From Betaproteobacteria bacterium (lineage in GTDB: Bacteria; Pseudomonadota; Gammaproteobacteria; Burkholderiales; SG8-41), in the NCBI GenBank assembly GCA_025363575.1, contig JANYDM010000193.1, positions 1 to 35,255 on the forward strand: a DNA stretch of 35,255 nucleotides, in the 5' to 3' direction. This document shows, piece after piece, positions 7,046 to 14,759 of the stretch (within the stretch, counting starts at the first letter, position 1; each line of letters begins with the position of its first letter). The translations under genes and the position numbers were made by a program. The notes under the pieces were generated by a model. It did no database searches and was not told the origin of the DNA. It saw only the letters and a program-made list of their open reading frames with translations.

Positions 7046-7074
7046 CGGCGCCCGCATCGGGCGCCGTTTTTTTT
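7046..7074 (+). terminator. Intrinsic terminator after btuB
   Basis: CGGCGCCCG (7046-7054) and CGGGCGCCG (7058-7066) form a perfect 9-bp GC stem with a three-base CAT loop, followed at once by eight T residues. This is a textbook rho-independent terminator. It separates btuB from msbA, whose ATG is 35 bp further on. Confidence 0.95.
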
Positions 7075-7108
7075 GCTGTAACAGCGTCACTTTGCTATTG
7101 TTGCGCCC

Positions 7109-8875
7109 ATGCAAAACATGACCAGCGCCACCCTCTATATGCGGCTGTTGAAATACGTCGCCCCGTATTGGCGCGTGTTCGCCCTGGCGCTGGTTGGCAT
7201 GGTCGTCGTCGGCCTCACGGAAGTCGCGCTGCCGGCGCTGATGAAGCCTCTCCTTGATGGCACTTTCGTGCATAAGGATGCAGTACTGATGCACTGGATG
7301 CCGGCGATCATAATCGCGATTGTCGCGGTGCGTGGCGGCGCGGAATATGTGGCTTCGTACAGCGTAAACTGGGTCGGCAACAAACTGGTGATGGATTTGC
7401 GCGAAGCGATGTTCGTCCGGCTGCTCGGGTTGCCGACGCCGTACTATGACGATCATGCGAGCGGCAATCTGATTTCGAAACTGACCTATGACGTCACCCA
7501 GGTCACCGCCGCAGGCACCAGCGTGTTGACGGTGATCTTCAAGGACTCGGTCACGCTGGCCGGGCTGCTGATCTACATGCTGTGGCTAAACTGGAAGCTG
7601 ACGCTGCTCGCGCTGGTGATGACGCCTTTGATCGTCGGCGTCGTGCGCCTGATCAGCGTGCGGCTGCGCTCGAGCAGCCGCTCGGTGCAGCAAGCGATGG
7701 GGGACGTCACGCAGGTCCTGCAGGAAACCATCGAAGGCCACAAGGTGGTCAAGCTGTTCGGTGGCCAGCGGTACGAAACCGCGCGCTTTAGCGACCAAGT
7801 GAACCGCGTCCGGCGCTTTACGATGAAACAAGCGACTGCCGCAGCGGCGAGCGTGCCGGTAGTGCAGCTCTTAGCCGGCGTGGCGCTGGCGGCGATCGTC
7901 TATCTGGCGACGCAGCAGTCGAGCGCCAATGAAATCACCGTGGGCGAGTTCGTGTCTTTCGTCACCGCGATGCTGATGCTGACATCCCCGCTGAAGCGCA
8001 TCACCGGCGTCAATGAACCGCTCCAGCGCGGGCTGGCGGCCGCCGAAAGCGTATTCGAGCTCGTCGATCAACCGGTCGAAAGCGATCCGGGGCTGACGAC
8101 GGTCAAGCGCGTTGACGGCGAAATCCGTTTCGACCATGTCAGCTTTACCTACGGCAATGCCGCGACACCGGCGCTGGACGCGATCACGCTGACCATCAAT
8201 CCGGGCGAAACGGTCGCGCTGGTTGGAGCATCCGGGGCGGGCAAGAGCACGCTGGCGAATCTGGTGCCGCGATTTTACCGGCCGGCGAGCGGACGCATAC
8301 TGCTCGACGGCTACGATGTCGAAACACTCTCGCTCGCGAGCTTGCGCGCGAATATCGCGCTCGTCAGCCAGGACGTGGTCCTCTTCAACGACAGCGTGGC
8401 CGCGAACATCGCTTACGGCGTCATGCGCGATACGAGCGAAGCCGACATCGTCGCCGCCGCCGAAGCCGCCCACGCGATGGAATACATCCACGCCATGCCG
8501 CAGGGGCTCGCGACGCTGGTCGGCGAAAACGGGGTCAAATTGTCCGGTGGCCAGCGGCAACGGCTGGCCATCGCGCGTGCCTTGCTCAAGAACGCGCCGG
8601 TATTGATACTCGACGAGGCAACTTCCGCGCTCGACTCCGAATCGGAGCGGCACGTGCAGGTGGCGCTCGAGACGCTGATGCGCGGGCGCACGACACTGGT
8701 CATCGCGCATCGCTTGTCTACGATAGAGAAAGCCGCCCGCATCATCGTGCTGGAGCGCGGGCGCATCGCCGAAACCGGCACCCATCACGAACTGCTGGCA
8801 AAGAACGGCATCTATGCCAAACTCTACAATATTCAGTTCAAGCTCCAGGAGACCGGGGAGTCCGTAACAGGATGA
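7109..8875 (+). CDS. msbA: Lipid A export ABC transporter MsbA (fused permease/ATPase)
   Basis: Flips lipid A-core from the inner to the outer face of the inner membrane. The 588-residue length fits MsbA (582 in E. coli). The N-terminal half has the ABC exporter membrane domain, with hydrophobic segments from about residues 16 to 300 and the coupling-helix stretch TQVLQETIEGHKVVKLFGGQ. The C-terminal nucleotide-binding domain shows Walker A VGASGAGKST (372-381), the signature LSGGQRQRLAIARA (from 478), Walker B VLILDEATSALD (from 498) and the switch sequence TTLVIAHRLSTI. The ATG at 7109 follows the btuB terminator, so the gene needs its own promoter, which I could not pinpoint. The last codons (ESVTG and the stop) lie inside the left terminal repeat of the palindromic element at 8858-9123, so the present C-terminus was probably supplied by that insertion. 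Other lipid ABC exporters remain possible, but the LPS context supports MsbA. Confidence 0.93.
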   Translation: MQNMTSATLYMRLLKYVAPYWRVFALALVGMVVVGLTEVALPALMKPLLDGTFVHKDAVLMHWMPAIIIAIVAVRGGAEYVASYSVNWVGNKLVMDLREAMFVRLLGLPTPYYDDHASGNLISKLTYDVTQVTAAGTSVLTVIFKDSVTLAGLLIYMLWLNWKLTLLALVMTPLIVGVVRLISVRLRSSSRSVQQAMGDVTQVLQETIEGHKVVKLFGGQRYETARFSDQVNRVRRFTMKQATAAAASVPVVQLLAGVALAAIVYLATQQSSANEITVGEFVSFVTAMLMLTSPLKRITGVNEPLQRGLAAAESVFELVDQPVESDPGLTTVKRVDGEIRFDHVSFTYGNAATPALDAITLTINPGETVALVGASGAGKSTLANLVPRFYRPASGRILLDGYDVETLSLASLRANIALVSQDVVLFNDSVAANIAYGVMRDTSEADIVAAAEAAHAMEYIHAMPQGLATLVGENGVKLSGGQRQRLAIARALLKNAPVLILDEATSALDSESERHVQVALETLMRGRTTLVIAHRLSTIEKAARIIVLERGRIAETGTHHELLAKNGIYAKLYNIQFKLQETGESVTG

Positions 8876-9123
8876 AACACGCGTGGGTTGCTGCCAGAAT
8901 TGGTGAGGGCAAGGCGCCCGGTGAAGGCAATAGTCGTTCTATTGCCAAGGCGAGCAACGCGGCCATCGCCGATTCTGGCTGCAACCCTTCGGGCTGGCAC
9001 GAGTTTTGGTCGCTGGCGTTGTCGAAACGCCCCTTGCTTAGAATGACTAAGCTGCGGGACTTTCTCCTGGCCTTGAGCCGAATTCGTGACAGCGCATCGC
9101 GCGTTTCATCCTGTTACGGACTC
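8858..9123. mobile_element. 266-bp palindromic MITE-like element with terminal inverted repeats
   Basis: The ends are a perfect 21-bp inverted repeat (8858-8878 against 9103-9123) that extends to 26 bp with one mismatch. Inside are a 16-bp inverted repeat with one mismatch (8885-8900 against 8972-8987) and two small hairpins with matching loops. One is GGCAATAG-TCGTT-CTATTGCC (8926-8946). The other is GCTTAG-AATGA-CTAAGC (9036-9052), whose minus-strand loop reads TCATT. This nested, nearly self-complementary layout is typical of non-autonomous intergenic repeats. The left repeat contains the msbA stop, and the right repeat ends six bases before the next ATG. No target-site duplication is obvious and no transposase is encoded. 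An 84-codon frame at 8872-9126 lies almost wholly within it and is not credible as a gene. Confidence 0.8.
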
Positions 9124-9129
9124 TAGCCC

Positions 9130-10071
9130 ATGGCGCATATCTCGGTCGTCATACCGGTTTTCAGGGCCGAGGGCTGCCTGGAAGAACTTTACCGGCGGCT
9201 GAAAGCCGCGCTCGAGCCGGTCACGCACGATTTTGAAATCATGCTCGTCGAGGACCGCGGCGGCGACGGCTCCTGGCAGATCATCGCCGAACTGGCCCGG
9301 CGCGACCCGCGCGTGAAGGGCCTGCAGTTCAGCCGGAATTTTGGCCAGCACCACGGCATCACCGCCGGTCTCGATCACTGCGACGGCGACTGGGTCGTCG
9401 TGATGGACTGCGATCTGCAGGATCGTCCGGAAGAAATCCCGCGTCTCTACGCGAAAGCGCAGGAAGGTTACGCGGTCGTGCTGGCCCGCCGGGGCAAACG
9501 CAACCATCCGCTGGTCAAGCGCATGCTGTCGTGGACGTTTTACCGGCTGTTCAGCTATCTGGCCGACACCGAATACGATCCGCAGGCGGGCAATTTCCGC
9601 ATCGTGTCGCGCAAAGTCGTCGCCGCCTACCGCACGATGCGCGAGCGCTCGCGCTTCTTCGGCAGTCTCGTCAACTGGATGGGCTTTCCGACGGCGAGCA
9701 TCGAGGTGCAGCATGACGACCGCTACGCGGGTGAGTCGACCTATACGTTCGGCAAGTTGTGGCAGCTCGCAGCCGAAACCATCGTCGCGTACTCCGACAA
9801 GCCGCTGCGACTGGCGATACGCAGCGGTTTTCTGATCGCGGCACTGGCGTTCCTGTGCGGCATGTACGTGCTGTTCCGCGCGCTGTTTTATGGCTCGCCG
9901 GTGACAGGCTGGAGCAGCCTGATGGTCTCGATCTATTTCATCGGCGGTATAATCATCGCGCTGCTCGGTATCATCGGCATCTACCTCGGCCGCACCTACG
10001 ACGAGACCAAACGACGGCCGCTGTATCTAATTCTCCACTCGACGTTCGATGAGCGACAACACACAGATTAA
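9130..10071 (+). CDS. Polyprenyl-phosphate glycosyltransferase, GtrB/ArnC-like (GT2)
   Basis: Predicted to move a sugar from a nucleotide donor to undecaprenyl phosphate at the cytoplasmic face of the inner membrane. The GT2 fold starts at ISVVIPVFRAEGCLEELY. The metal-binding motif is MDCDLQD (Asp93 and Asp95), followed by RPEEIPRL and the conserved NFRIVSRKV region. Two hydrophobic helices (about 232-255 and 265-290) close the protein, as in GtrB, ArnC and DPM-type enzymes, and the 313-residue length fits. The ATG at 9130 has no visible Shine-Dalgarno, because the palindromic element ends six bases upstream. It overlaps the WecD-like gene by 23 bp. The gene order (WecD-like, EmrE-like, WecE) suggests that the sugar may be Fuc4NAc; that is inference, since sequence cannot fix donor specificity. 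Confidence 0.9.
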   Translation: MAHISVVIPVFRAEGCLEELYRRLKAALEPVTHDFEIMLVEDRGGDGSWQIIAELARRDPRVKGLQFSRNFGQHHGITAGLDHCDGDWVVVMDCDLQDRPEEIPRLYAKAQEGYAVVLARRGKRNHPLVKRMLSWTFYRLFSYLADTEYDPQAGNFRIVSRKVVAAYRTMRERSRFFGSLVNWMGFPTASIEVQHDDRYAGESTYTFGKLWQLAAETIVAYSDKPLRLAIRSGFLIAALAFLCGMYVLFRALFYGSPVTGWSSLMVSIYFIGGIIIALLGIIGIYLGRTYDETKRRPLYLILHSTFDERQHTD

Positions 10072-10723
10072 GCCGGTGCCGTGGGACCAGCGCGCTTTCG
10101 GCTTTGACTGCTATGAAATCATCGATGCGAGTCCGGTCGTGCTGGAACGATCGCTCGCGACCCCCGGCCATTACACGGCTAAGGTCGACCCCCTGGCCGA
10201 CAAATCCGCGCTGCAGAAGTACGGGTATTACTATTGCGACACCTTGATCGAGCCGTGGTGCACGTCCGACCGTCTGGTGAAATTCCCGCATGCGGGGGTT
10301 TCGTTCTCGAGCACGGTGCCGATCGATGCGCTGGTCGATATCTGCCGCAATGCTTTCCTCTACGGGCGCTTTCACCGTGATTTCAATGTCGATCCCAAGA
10401 TGGCGGACATGCGCTACGAAAACTGGCTGCGCGATTTGCACGCTGCGGGCAAAGTCTATGGCTTGCTGCTGGAAGGCAGCATCGCCGGCTTCATTGCGCA
10501 TTCGGGCGGTAAACTGGTGCTGCACGCGATGAGCCCGGCGTATCGCGGCAAAAGGCTCGCCAAGTTTTTCTGGAGCAAGGTGTGCCGGCAGCTGTTCGAC
10601 GACGGCCATGCCGAAATCGGCAGCTCGATTTCCTTCGTCAACATCGCCGTGATCAATCTTTACGCGGCGCTCGGATTTCGCTTCCGCACGCCCGTCGATG
10701 TTTATCACCGGATGGTGCCATGA
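10049..10723 (+). CDS. WecD-like GNAT N-acetyltransferase
   Basis: A 224-residue protein with a C-terminal GNAT domain: GSIAGFIAH strand, MSPAYRGKRLAKFFW acetyl-CoA loop (the Q/RxxGxG/A region, here YRGKRLA) and NIAVINLYAALGFRF, the classic final helix and strand. Its N-terminal half has the layout of E. coli WecD: PWD...FGF opening, ALQKYGY..CDT, and a later AFLYGRFHRDF...ENWLRD block. WecD acetylates the 4-amino group of dTDP-4-amino-4,6-dideoxygalactose. The gene encoding the matching aminotransferase (12019-13170) lies three genes away, which supports that role. The start overlaps the preceding glycosyltransferase by 23 bp, and the stop overlaps the next start as ATGA. A different amino-sugar acetyltransferase is the main alternative. 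Confidence 0.8.
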   Translation: MSDNTQIKPVPWDQRAFGFDCYEIIDASPVVLERSLATPGHYTAKVDPLADKSALQKYGYYYCDTLIEPWCTSDRLVKFPHAGVSFSSTVPIDALVDICRNAFLYGRFHRDFNVDPKMADMRYENWLRDLHAAGKVYGLLLEGSIAGFIAHSGGKLVLHAMSPAYRGKRLAKFFWSKVCRQLFDDGHAEIGSSISFVNIAVINLYAALGFRFRTPVDVYHRMVP

Positions 10724-11082
10724 GCTACGTCTACGTGTTGTGCACGGTCCTGCTTACAGTCTACGGCCAGGTTGCCATCAAGTGGCAGGTGCTGCAGGCC
10801 GGTCCGTTCCCAATCGATACCGGCGAACGTCTGCAGTTCCTGGGCCGGCTGCTGCTCAATCCGTGGGTCATCAGCGCTTTTGCGGCGGCGTTGCTGGCGT
10901 CCGTACTGTGGATGGCGGCGATGACGCGCCTCGAACTCTCGCATGCCTATCCATTCATGAGCCTGGCCTTTGTGCTGGTGATGATCTGCAGCGCCGTCTT
11001 TTTCAGCGAGCCGGTCACGCCTTTGAAAGTTGCCGGTATCGCACTGGTGGTCCTCGGCCTGGTGGTCGGGAGCCAGGGTTGA
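10720..11082 (+). CDS. Small four-helix EmrE/ArnE-like membrane protein, candidate lipid-sugar flippase subunit
   Basis: A 120-residue protein with four predicted membrane helices: YVYVLCTVLLTVYGQVAIKW, a second around WVISAFAAALLASVLWM, a third around HAYPFMSLAFVLVMICSAVF and a last one at VAGIALVVLGLVVG. The size, the helix count and the YPFMSLAFV...SEPVTPLKVAGI pattern fit the small DMT/SMR proteins such as ArnE and ArnF, which flip undecaprenyl-phosphate-Ara4N. The ATG at 10720 forms an ATGA overlap with the acetyltransferase stop; longer in-frame starts lie deep in that gene and are rejected. Its place right after a GtrB-like transferase suggests it flips the polyprenyl-linked sugar. A drug-exporter role of SMR type cannot be excluded from sequence. 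Confidence 0.85.
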   Translation: MSYVYVLCTVLLTVYGQVAIKWQVLQAGPFPIDTGERLQFLGRLLLNPWVISAFAAALLASVLWMAAMTRLELSHAYPFMSLAFVLVMICSAVFFSEPVTPLKVAGIALVVLGLVVGSQG

Positions 11083-11948
11083 AGCTGTGCCTGCGCTGCG
11101 CCGCGAAATTCGAACACGACGGCTGGCGATGCGGGGCCTGCGGTTTCGAGCCCCCGTTGAAAGACGGGTTTGCCGCGTTTGCGCCCGAGCTCGCCGCCGC
11201 CAACCAGGGTTACGATGCCGCTTACTATAGCGAGCTTTACGCGCTTGAAGCCGGCAACTACTGGTTTCGCGCGCGCAATTCGTTGCTCGCGTGGGCCTTG
11301 CGCAAATATTTCGGCGCGGCGCGGACTTTCCTCGAAGTCGGCTGCGGCACGGGCTTCGTGCTGGCGGGCATCGCGCGCGCGATGCCGCAACTGGCGATGC
11401 ATGCGAGCGAGGTGTCGAGCAGCGGGTTGCGGTACGCGGCGGGCCGCGCACCAAACGCGGCGCTGTTTCAGATGGATGCGCGCGCGATTCCGTTCGCCGG
11501 GCACTTCGACGTCGTTGGCTTGTTCGACGTGATTGAGCATATCGAGGAAGACGCCGCGGTGCTCGCGCAGGTGCACCGCGCCTTGCGTCCGGGTGGCGGG
11601 CTCATCGTCACGGTCCCGCAGCATCGCTTCCTGTGGAGCGCTTACGATGAGCACGCGCATCACGTGCGGCGCTACAGCGTGCGCGAATTGCTGGATAAAG
11701 TAACGCAGACAGGGTTCCGGCCGGTCATGACGACCTCGTTCGTCTCGCTGCTGCTGCCGGTGATGATGCTATCGCGCCGCCTGCAGCGCAAGGCCGCCGC
11801 GGGTTACGATGTGCTTGCCGATCTGCGCGTCGGACGCGTGTCGAATTGGGTGCTCGAATCGGTGCTCGCGTTCGAGCGCGGCCTGATACGCCTGGGCATG
11901 CGTTTTCCGGCCGGCGGCTCGCTCCTGCTGGTTGCGCGGAAGGATTAG
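11079..11948 (+). CDS. Zinc-ribbon class I SAM-dependent methyltransferase
   Basis: The start is TTG at 11079. It overlaps the preceding TGA as TTGA and has GGGAG at 11068-11072 six bases upstream. The 289-residue product opens with a compact CxxC...CxxC ribbon (Cys4, Cys7, Cys18, Cys21). It continues with a Rossmann methyltransferase core: motif I LEVGCGTGF (85-93), then DVVGLFDVIEHI and LRPGGGLIVTVPQH. The C-terminal tail has a hydrophobic stretch (FVSLLLPVMMLSRR) and could contact the membrane. Such proteins occur in polysaccharide clusters; the acceptor here is unknown. A much longer open frame runs upstream to 10698, but that part overlaps the flippase gene and reads as low-complexity out-of-frame translation. 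Confidence 0.86.
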   Translation: MKLCLRCAAKFEHDGWRCGACGFEPPLKDGFAAFAPELAAANQGYDAAYYSELYALEAGNYWFRARNSLLAWALRKYFGAARTFLEVGCGTGFVLAGIARAMPQLAMHASEVSSSGLRYAAGRAPNAALFQMDARAIPFAGHFDVVGLFDVIEHIEEDAAVLAQVHRALRPGGGLIVTVPQHRFLWSAYDEHAHHVRRYSVRELLDKVTQTGFRPVMTTSFVSLLLPVMMLSRRLQRKAAAGYDVLADLRVGRVSNWVLESVLAFERGLIRLGMRFPAGGSLLLVARKD

Positions 11949-11956
11949 GAACGGCC

Positions 11957-11998
11957 CTCGCGTGCTGATTCACGCGGGATGCATTCGCGCTCCCGCTA
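11957..11998 (+). other. Two overlapping hairpins in the gap before wecE
   Basis: In the 70-bp gap between the methyltransferase stop and the aminotransferase ATG, CGCGTG (11960-11965) can pair with CACGCG (11972-11977). The overlapping GCGGGA (11975-11980) can pair with TCCCGC (11992-11997), so the stems exclude each other. There is no U-tract, so this is not an ordinary terminator. It could be chance in GC-rich DNA or a small RNA control element. Confidence 0.4.
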
Positions 11999-12018
11999 AT
12001 GTACTGTAACGGACAACG

Positions 12019-13170
12019 ATGAAAATACCATTCAACAAGCCGACGGCCGTCGGCGCCGAGCTTGCCAATATCGCAGACGCGCTCGCGCGCGGGCACTTGT
12101 CGGGCGACGGCTATTACACCAAGCGCTGCCACGAGTGGCTGGAGCGGCGGCTGGCGTGCAAACGCGCGCTGCTTACGCACTCATGCACGGGCGCGCTCGA
12201 CATGGCGGCGATCCTCTGCGATCTGGCGCCCGGCGACGAAGTCATCATGCCGTCCTACACCTTTGTGTCAACGGCGAATGCTTTCGCATTGCGCGGCGCG
12301 GTGCCGGTCTTCGTCGACGTGCGCGCCGACACCATCAATATCGACGAGACGCTGATAGAGGCCGCGATCACGCCGCGCACGAAGGCGATCGCGGTGGTGC
12401 ACTACGCCGGCCTCGCTTGCGAAATGGACGCCATCATGGCCATCGCGCAGCGCCACAATCTGCTCGTCGTCGAAGATGCGGCGCAGGCCCTGCTGTCGAC
12501 CTACAAGGGCCGCAACCTCGGTACGCTCGGCCATTTCGGGTGCTTCAGCTTTCACGAGACCAAGAATCTCCTGAGCGGCGAAGGCGGCGCGCTACTCGTC
12601 AACGACGGGCGTTTCGTCGAGCGCGCCGAGATCGTGCGCGAGAAAGGCACCAACCGCAGCCGCTTCCTGCGCGGCGAGGTCGACAAGTACACCTGGGTGG
12701 ACCTCGGCTCGTCGTACCTGCCGAGCGAATTGATCGCGGCGTTTCTCGATGCTCAGCTCGCGCATGCCGACACGGTGATCGCGCGCCGCCGCGCGATCTG
12801 TGCGCGTTATCGCGCGGGCCTTGCCGAGCTCGCCGACGGCGGCGCGTTCGAGCTGCCGCGCGAGCCGGCGGCCGACAGCGTTCCCAATGGCCACATTTTT
12901 TATCTGCTTGCGGACAAGCTGGCGACGCGCATGGAACTCGCTGCGTATCTCAAGGCGCGCGACATGCTGTCGGTTTCGCACTATGTCCCGCTGCATTCGT
13001 CGCCAGGCGGCCGCAAGTTCGGCCGCGCGAGCGGCGACTTCAAGGTCACCGACGATATCACCGACCGCCTGCTGCGGCTGCCGATCTACTTCGGCATCGC
13101 CGACGCGGAGATCGATGCGGTAATAGACGCTGTCAAAGGGTTTTATTCCGCGCGTGCCGCGTCCCGCTGA
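12019..13170 (+). CDS. wecE: dTDP-4-amino-4,6-dideoxygalactose transaminase (WecE/RffA-like)
   Basis: A PLP-dependent DegT/DnrJ/EryC1 sugar aminotransferase of 383 residues. WecE converts dTDP-4-keto-6-deoxyglucose to dTDP-Fuc4N using glutamate. The sequence opens IPFNKPTAVGAELANI and has the WecE-type segments LSGDGYYTKRCHEWLE and SYTFVSTANAFALRGA. The PLP site FSFHETKNLLSGEGGALL places the Schiff-base lysine at 182, and Asp-Ala-Ala-Gln (EDAAQAL) supplies the ring-nitrogen aspartate. REKGTNRSRFLRGEVDKYTW is also characteristic of WecE. The family match is strong; assignment to this exact substrate relies on likeness to WecE and on the WecD-like neighbour. RmlA/RmlB, needed to make the precursor, are not in the window. 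The ATG at 12019 is preceded by ACGGACAACG, a weak ribosome binding site. Confidence 0.9.
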   Translation: MKIPFNKPTAVGAELANIADALARGHLSGDGYYTKRCHEWLERRLACKRALLTHSCTGALDMAAILCDLAPGDEVIMPSYTFVSTANAFALRGAVPVFVDVRADTINIDETLIEAAITPRTKAIAVVHYAGLACEMDAIMAIAQRHNLLVVEDAAQALLSTYKGRNLGTLGHFGCFSFHETKNLLSGEGGALLVNDGRFVERAEIVREKGTNRSRFLRGEVDKYTWVDLGSSYLPSELIAAFLDAQLAHADTVIARRRAICARYRAGLAELADGGAFELPREPAADSVPNGHIFYLLADKLATRMELAAYLKARDMLSVSHYVPLHSSPGGRKFGRASGDFKVTDDITDRLLRLPIYFGIADAEIDAVIDAVKGFYSARAASR

Positions 13171-13202
13171 TTTACCGCCGGCAATGAACTCCGGCGCCGG
13201 CA

Positions 13203-14759
13203 ATGCTGTTTAATTCGTACGTTTTCCTATTCGCGTTCCTGCCGGCGACGTTGGCCGGCTTTTTTTTGCTCGGACGTTTGCAGCCACGGCTCGCTGCCGC
13301 CTGGCTCACCATCGCATCCTTGTTTTTTTACGGCTGGTGGAACCCGGCCTATGTCGGGCTGCTCGCGCTGTCGATCTGCTTCAACTACGTATGCGGCGCG
13401 AGAATTGCGCTCGACATCGCCGCGGGCAGGCGCGGCGCTGGCAAGCGCATGCTGGCGTTTGCGATCACCATAAATCTCGCAGTGCTCGCGTATTACAAGT
13501 ACGCAAACTTCTTCTTGTCGAGCGTCGACCGCCTGACCGGCGCGAACTGGTTGCCCGGCGACATCGTGCTGCCGCTCGGCATTTCCTTTTTCACGTTCAC
13601 GCAGATCGCGTTTCTCGCCGATGCGTTTTACGGCAAGGCGCGCGAAACCAATTTCGTCCACTACGGGCTGTTCGTCACCTACTTTCCACACCTGATCGCC
13701 GGTCCGGTGCTGCACCATTCTGAAATGATGCCGCAGTTTGCCGGGCGCGCGACGTACCGGTTCAACTGGGAAAACGCGGCGGTCGGACTGACGATATTCA
13801 CTATCGGGTTGTTCAAGAAAGTAATGCTGGCCGACGGCGTTGGTGCGTATGCGAAGCCCGTGTTCGACGCCGCGGCCGGCGGCATCACGCTGACCGCGCT
13901 CGAGGCATGGTGCGGGGCGCTTGCCTACACCTTTCAGCTCTATTTCGACTTTTCCGGGTATTCCGACATGGCGATCGGGCTGTCGCGGCTGTTCGGCATC
14001 GTGCTGCCGCTTAATTTTCATTCGCCGTACAAAGCGGTCAACATCATCGAATTCTGGCGGCGCTGGCATATGACGTTGTCGCGTTTCCTGCGCGACTACC
14101 TCTATATACCGCTTGGCGGCAACCGTCGCGGCCCGCTGCGCAGGTACGTGAGTCTTATGATCACGATGGTGTTGGGCGGGCTGTGGCACGGCGCGGGCTG
14201 GACTTTCGTCCTGTGGGGAACGCTGCACGGGATTTACCTGATGATCAATCACGGCTGGCGCGCGTGGCGACGGCGTGCGGGTCATGACATTGCGCGCGCG
14301 ACGTGGTGGGGACGCGTGGCCGGATGCCTGCTCACGTTTGTTGCGGTCGTCGCCGGTTGGGTATTGTTCCGCAGCGCCGATCTGGCTGCCGCACTTGCGA
14401 TGTTGAAAGCAATGGCCGGCTGCAACGGCTTCGTGCTGCCCGATTTCTGGTTGCCGAAGTGGGGCGCGGGCGGCGCGTGGCTCGCTGCGCACGGCGTGCG
14501 TTTCGGCGACACGCACGATCTGGTCGGCGGCGGCGTCGTCAACTGGATCTGGATTCTGCTGCTGGTGGTGTGGTTTGCACCCAACACTCAGCAACTCATG
14601 GTTGCTTACCGTCCGGCGCTGGCGCTGTTCGCGGAGCCCTACACCGGCAGGCTGACATGGCGGCCGTCGCCCTTATACGCATTGCTTGCCGGGGCGCTGG
14701 CATTGCTGGCGATCGCCAATCTTCATCAGCAGTCCGAATTTCTTTACTTTCAATTCTGA
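13203..14759 (+). CDS. MBOAT-family O-acyltransferase (AlgI/PatA-like)
   Basis: A 518-residue polytopic membrane protein of the MBOAT family, which passes acyl (usually acetyl) groups across the inner membrane for polysaccharide O-acetylation. It starts with FNSYVFLFAFLPATLAGFFL, typical of AlgI. The core has LPLGISFFTFTQIAFLAD, the YFDFSGYSDMAIG segment (247-259), EFWRRWHMTLSRFLRDY with His289, and GGLWHGAGWTFVLWG with the invariant catalytic His329. About ten hydrophobic helices are visible. The next gene starts in a TGATG overlap and encodes the likely periplasmic partner. The acceptor glycan is not shown by sequence; O-antigen, lipid A decoration or an exopolysaccharide are all possible. 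Confidence 0.92.
   Translation: MLFNSYVFLFAFLPATLAGFFLLGRLQPRLAAAWLTIASLFFYGWWNPAYVGLLALSICFNYVCGARIALDIAAGRRGAGKRMLAFAITINLAVLAYYKYANFFLSSVDRLTGANWLPGDIVLPLGISFFTFTQIAFLADAFYGKARETNFVHYGLFVTYFPHLIAGPVLHHSEMMPQFAGRATYRFNWENAAVGLTIFTIGLFKKVMLADGVGAYAKPVFDAAAGGITLTALEAWCGALAYTFQLYFDFSGYSDMAIGLSRLFGIVLPLNFHSPYKAVNIIEFWRRWHMTLSRFLRDYLYIPLGGNRRGPLRRYVSLMITMVLGGLWHGAGWTFVLWGTLHGIYLMINHGWRAWRRRAGHDIARATWWGRVAGCLLTFVAVVAGWVLFRSADLAAALAMLKAMAGCNGFVLPDFWLPKWGAGGAWLAAHGVRFGDTHDLVGGGVVNWIWILLLVVWFAPNTQQLMVAYRPALALFAEPYTGRLTWRPSPLYALLAGALALLAIANLHQQSEFLYFQF

Noticed and set aside
5921..7456. A 511-codon minus-strand frame opposite btuB and msbA
   Set aside because: It crosses the btuB terminator and runs antisense to two well-supported genes; its composition is that of a shadow frame.
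8872..9126. An 84-codon plus-strand frame starting in an ATGA overlap with the msbA stop
   Set aside because: It lies almost wholly within the palindromic element, matches no protein family that I recognise, and its apparent coupling to msbA is a by-product of the terminal repeat.
8852..9129. Target-site duplication around the palindromic element
   Set aside because: The bases on each side (accggg and tagccc) do not form a direct repeat, so no insertion mechanism can be claimed.
11957..11979. Intrinsic terminator between the methyltransferase and wecE
   Set aside because: The hairpin is not followed by a run of T residues, so only a generic structured element is reported.
13227..14594. A 455-codon minus-strand frame opposite the MBOAT gene
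   Set aside because: It is rich in Gln, Arg and His, lacks motifs, and is antisense to a well-conserved membrane protein.
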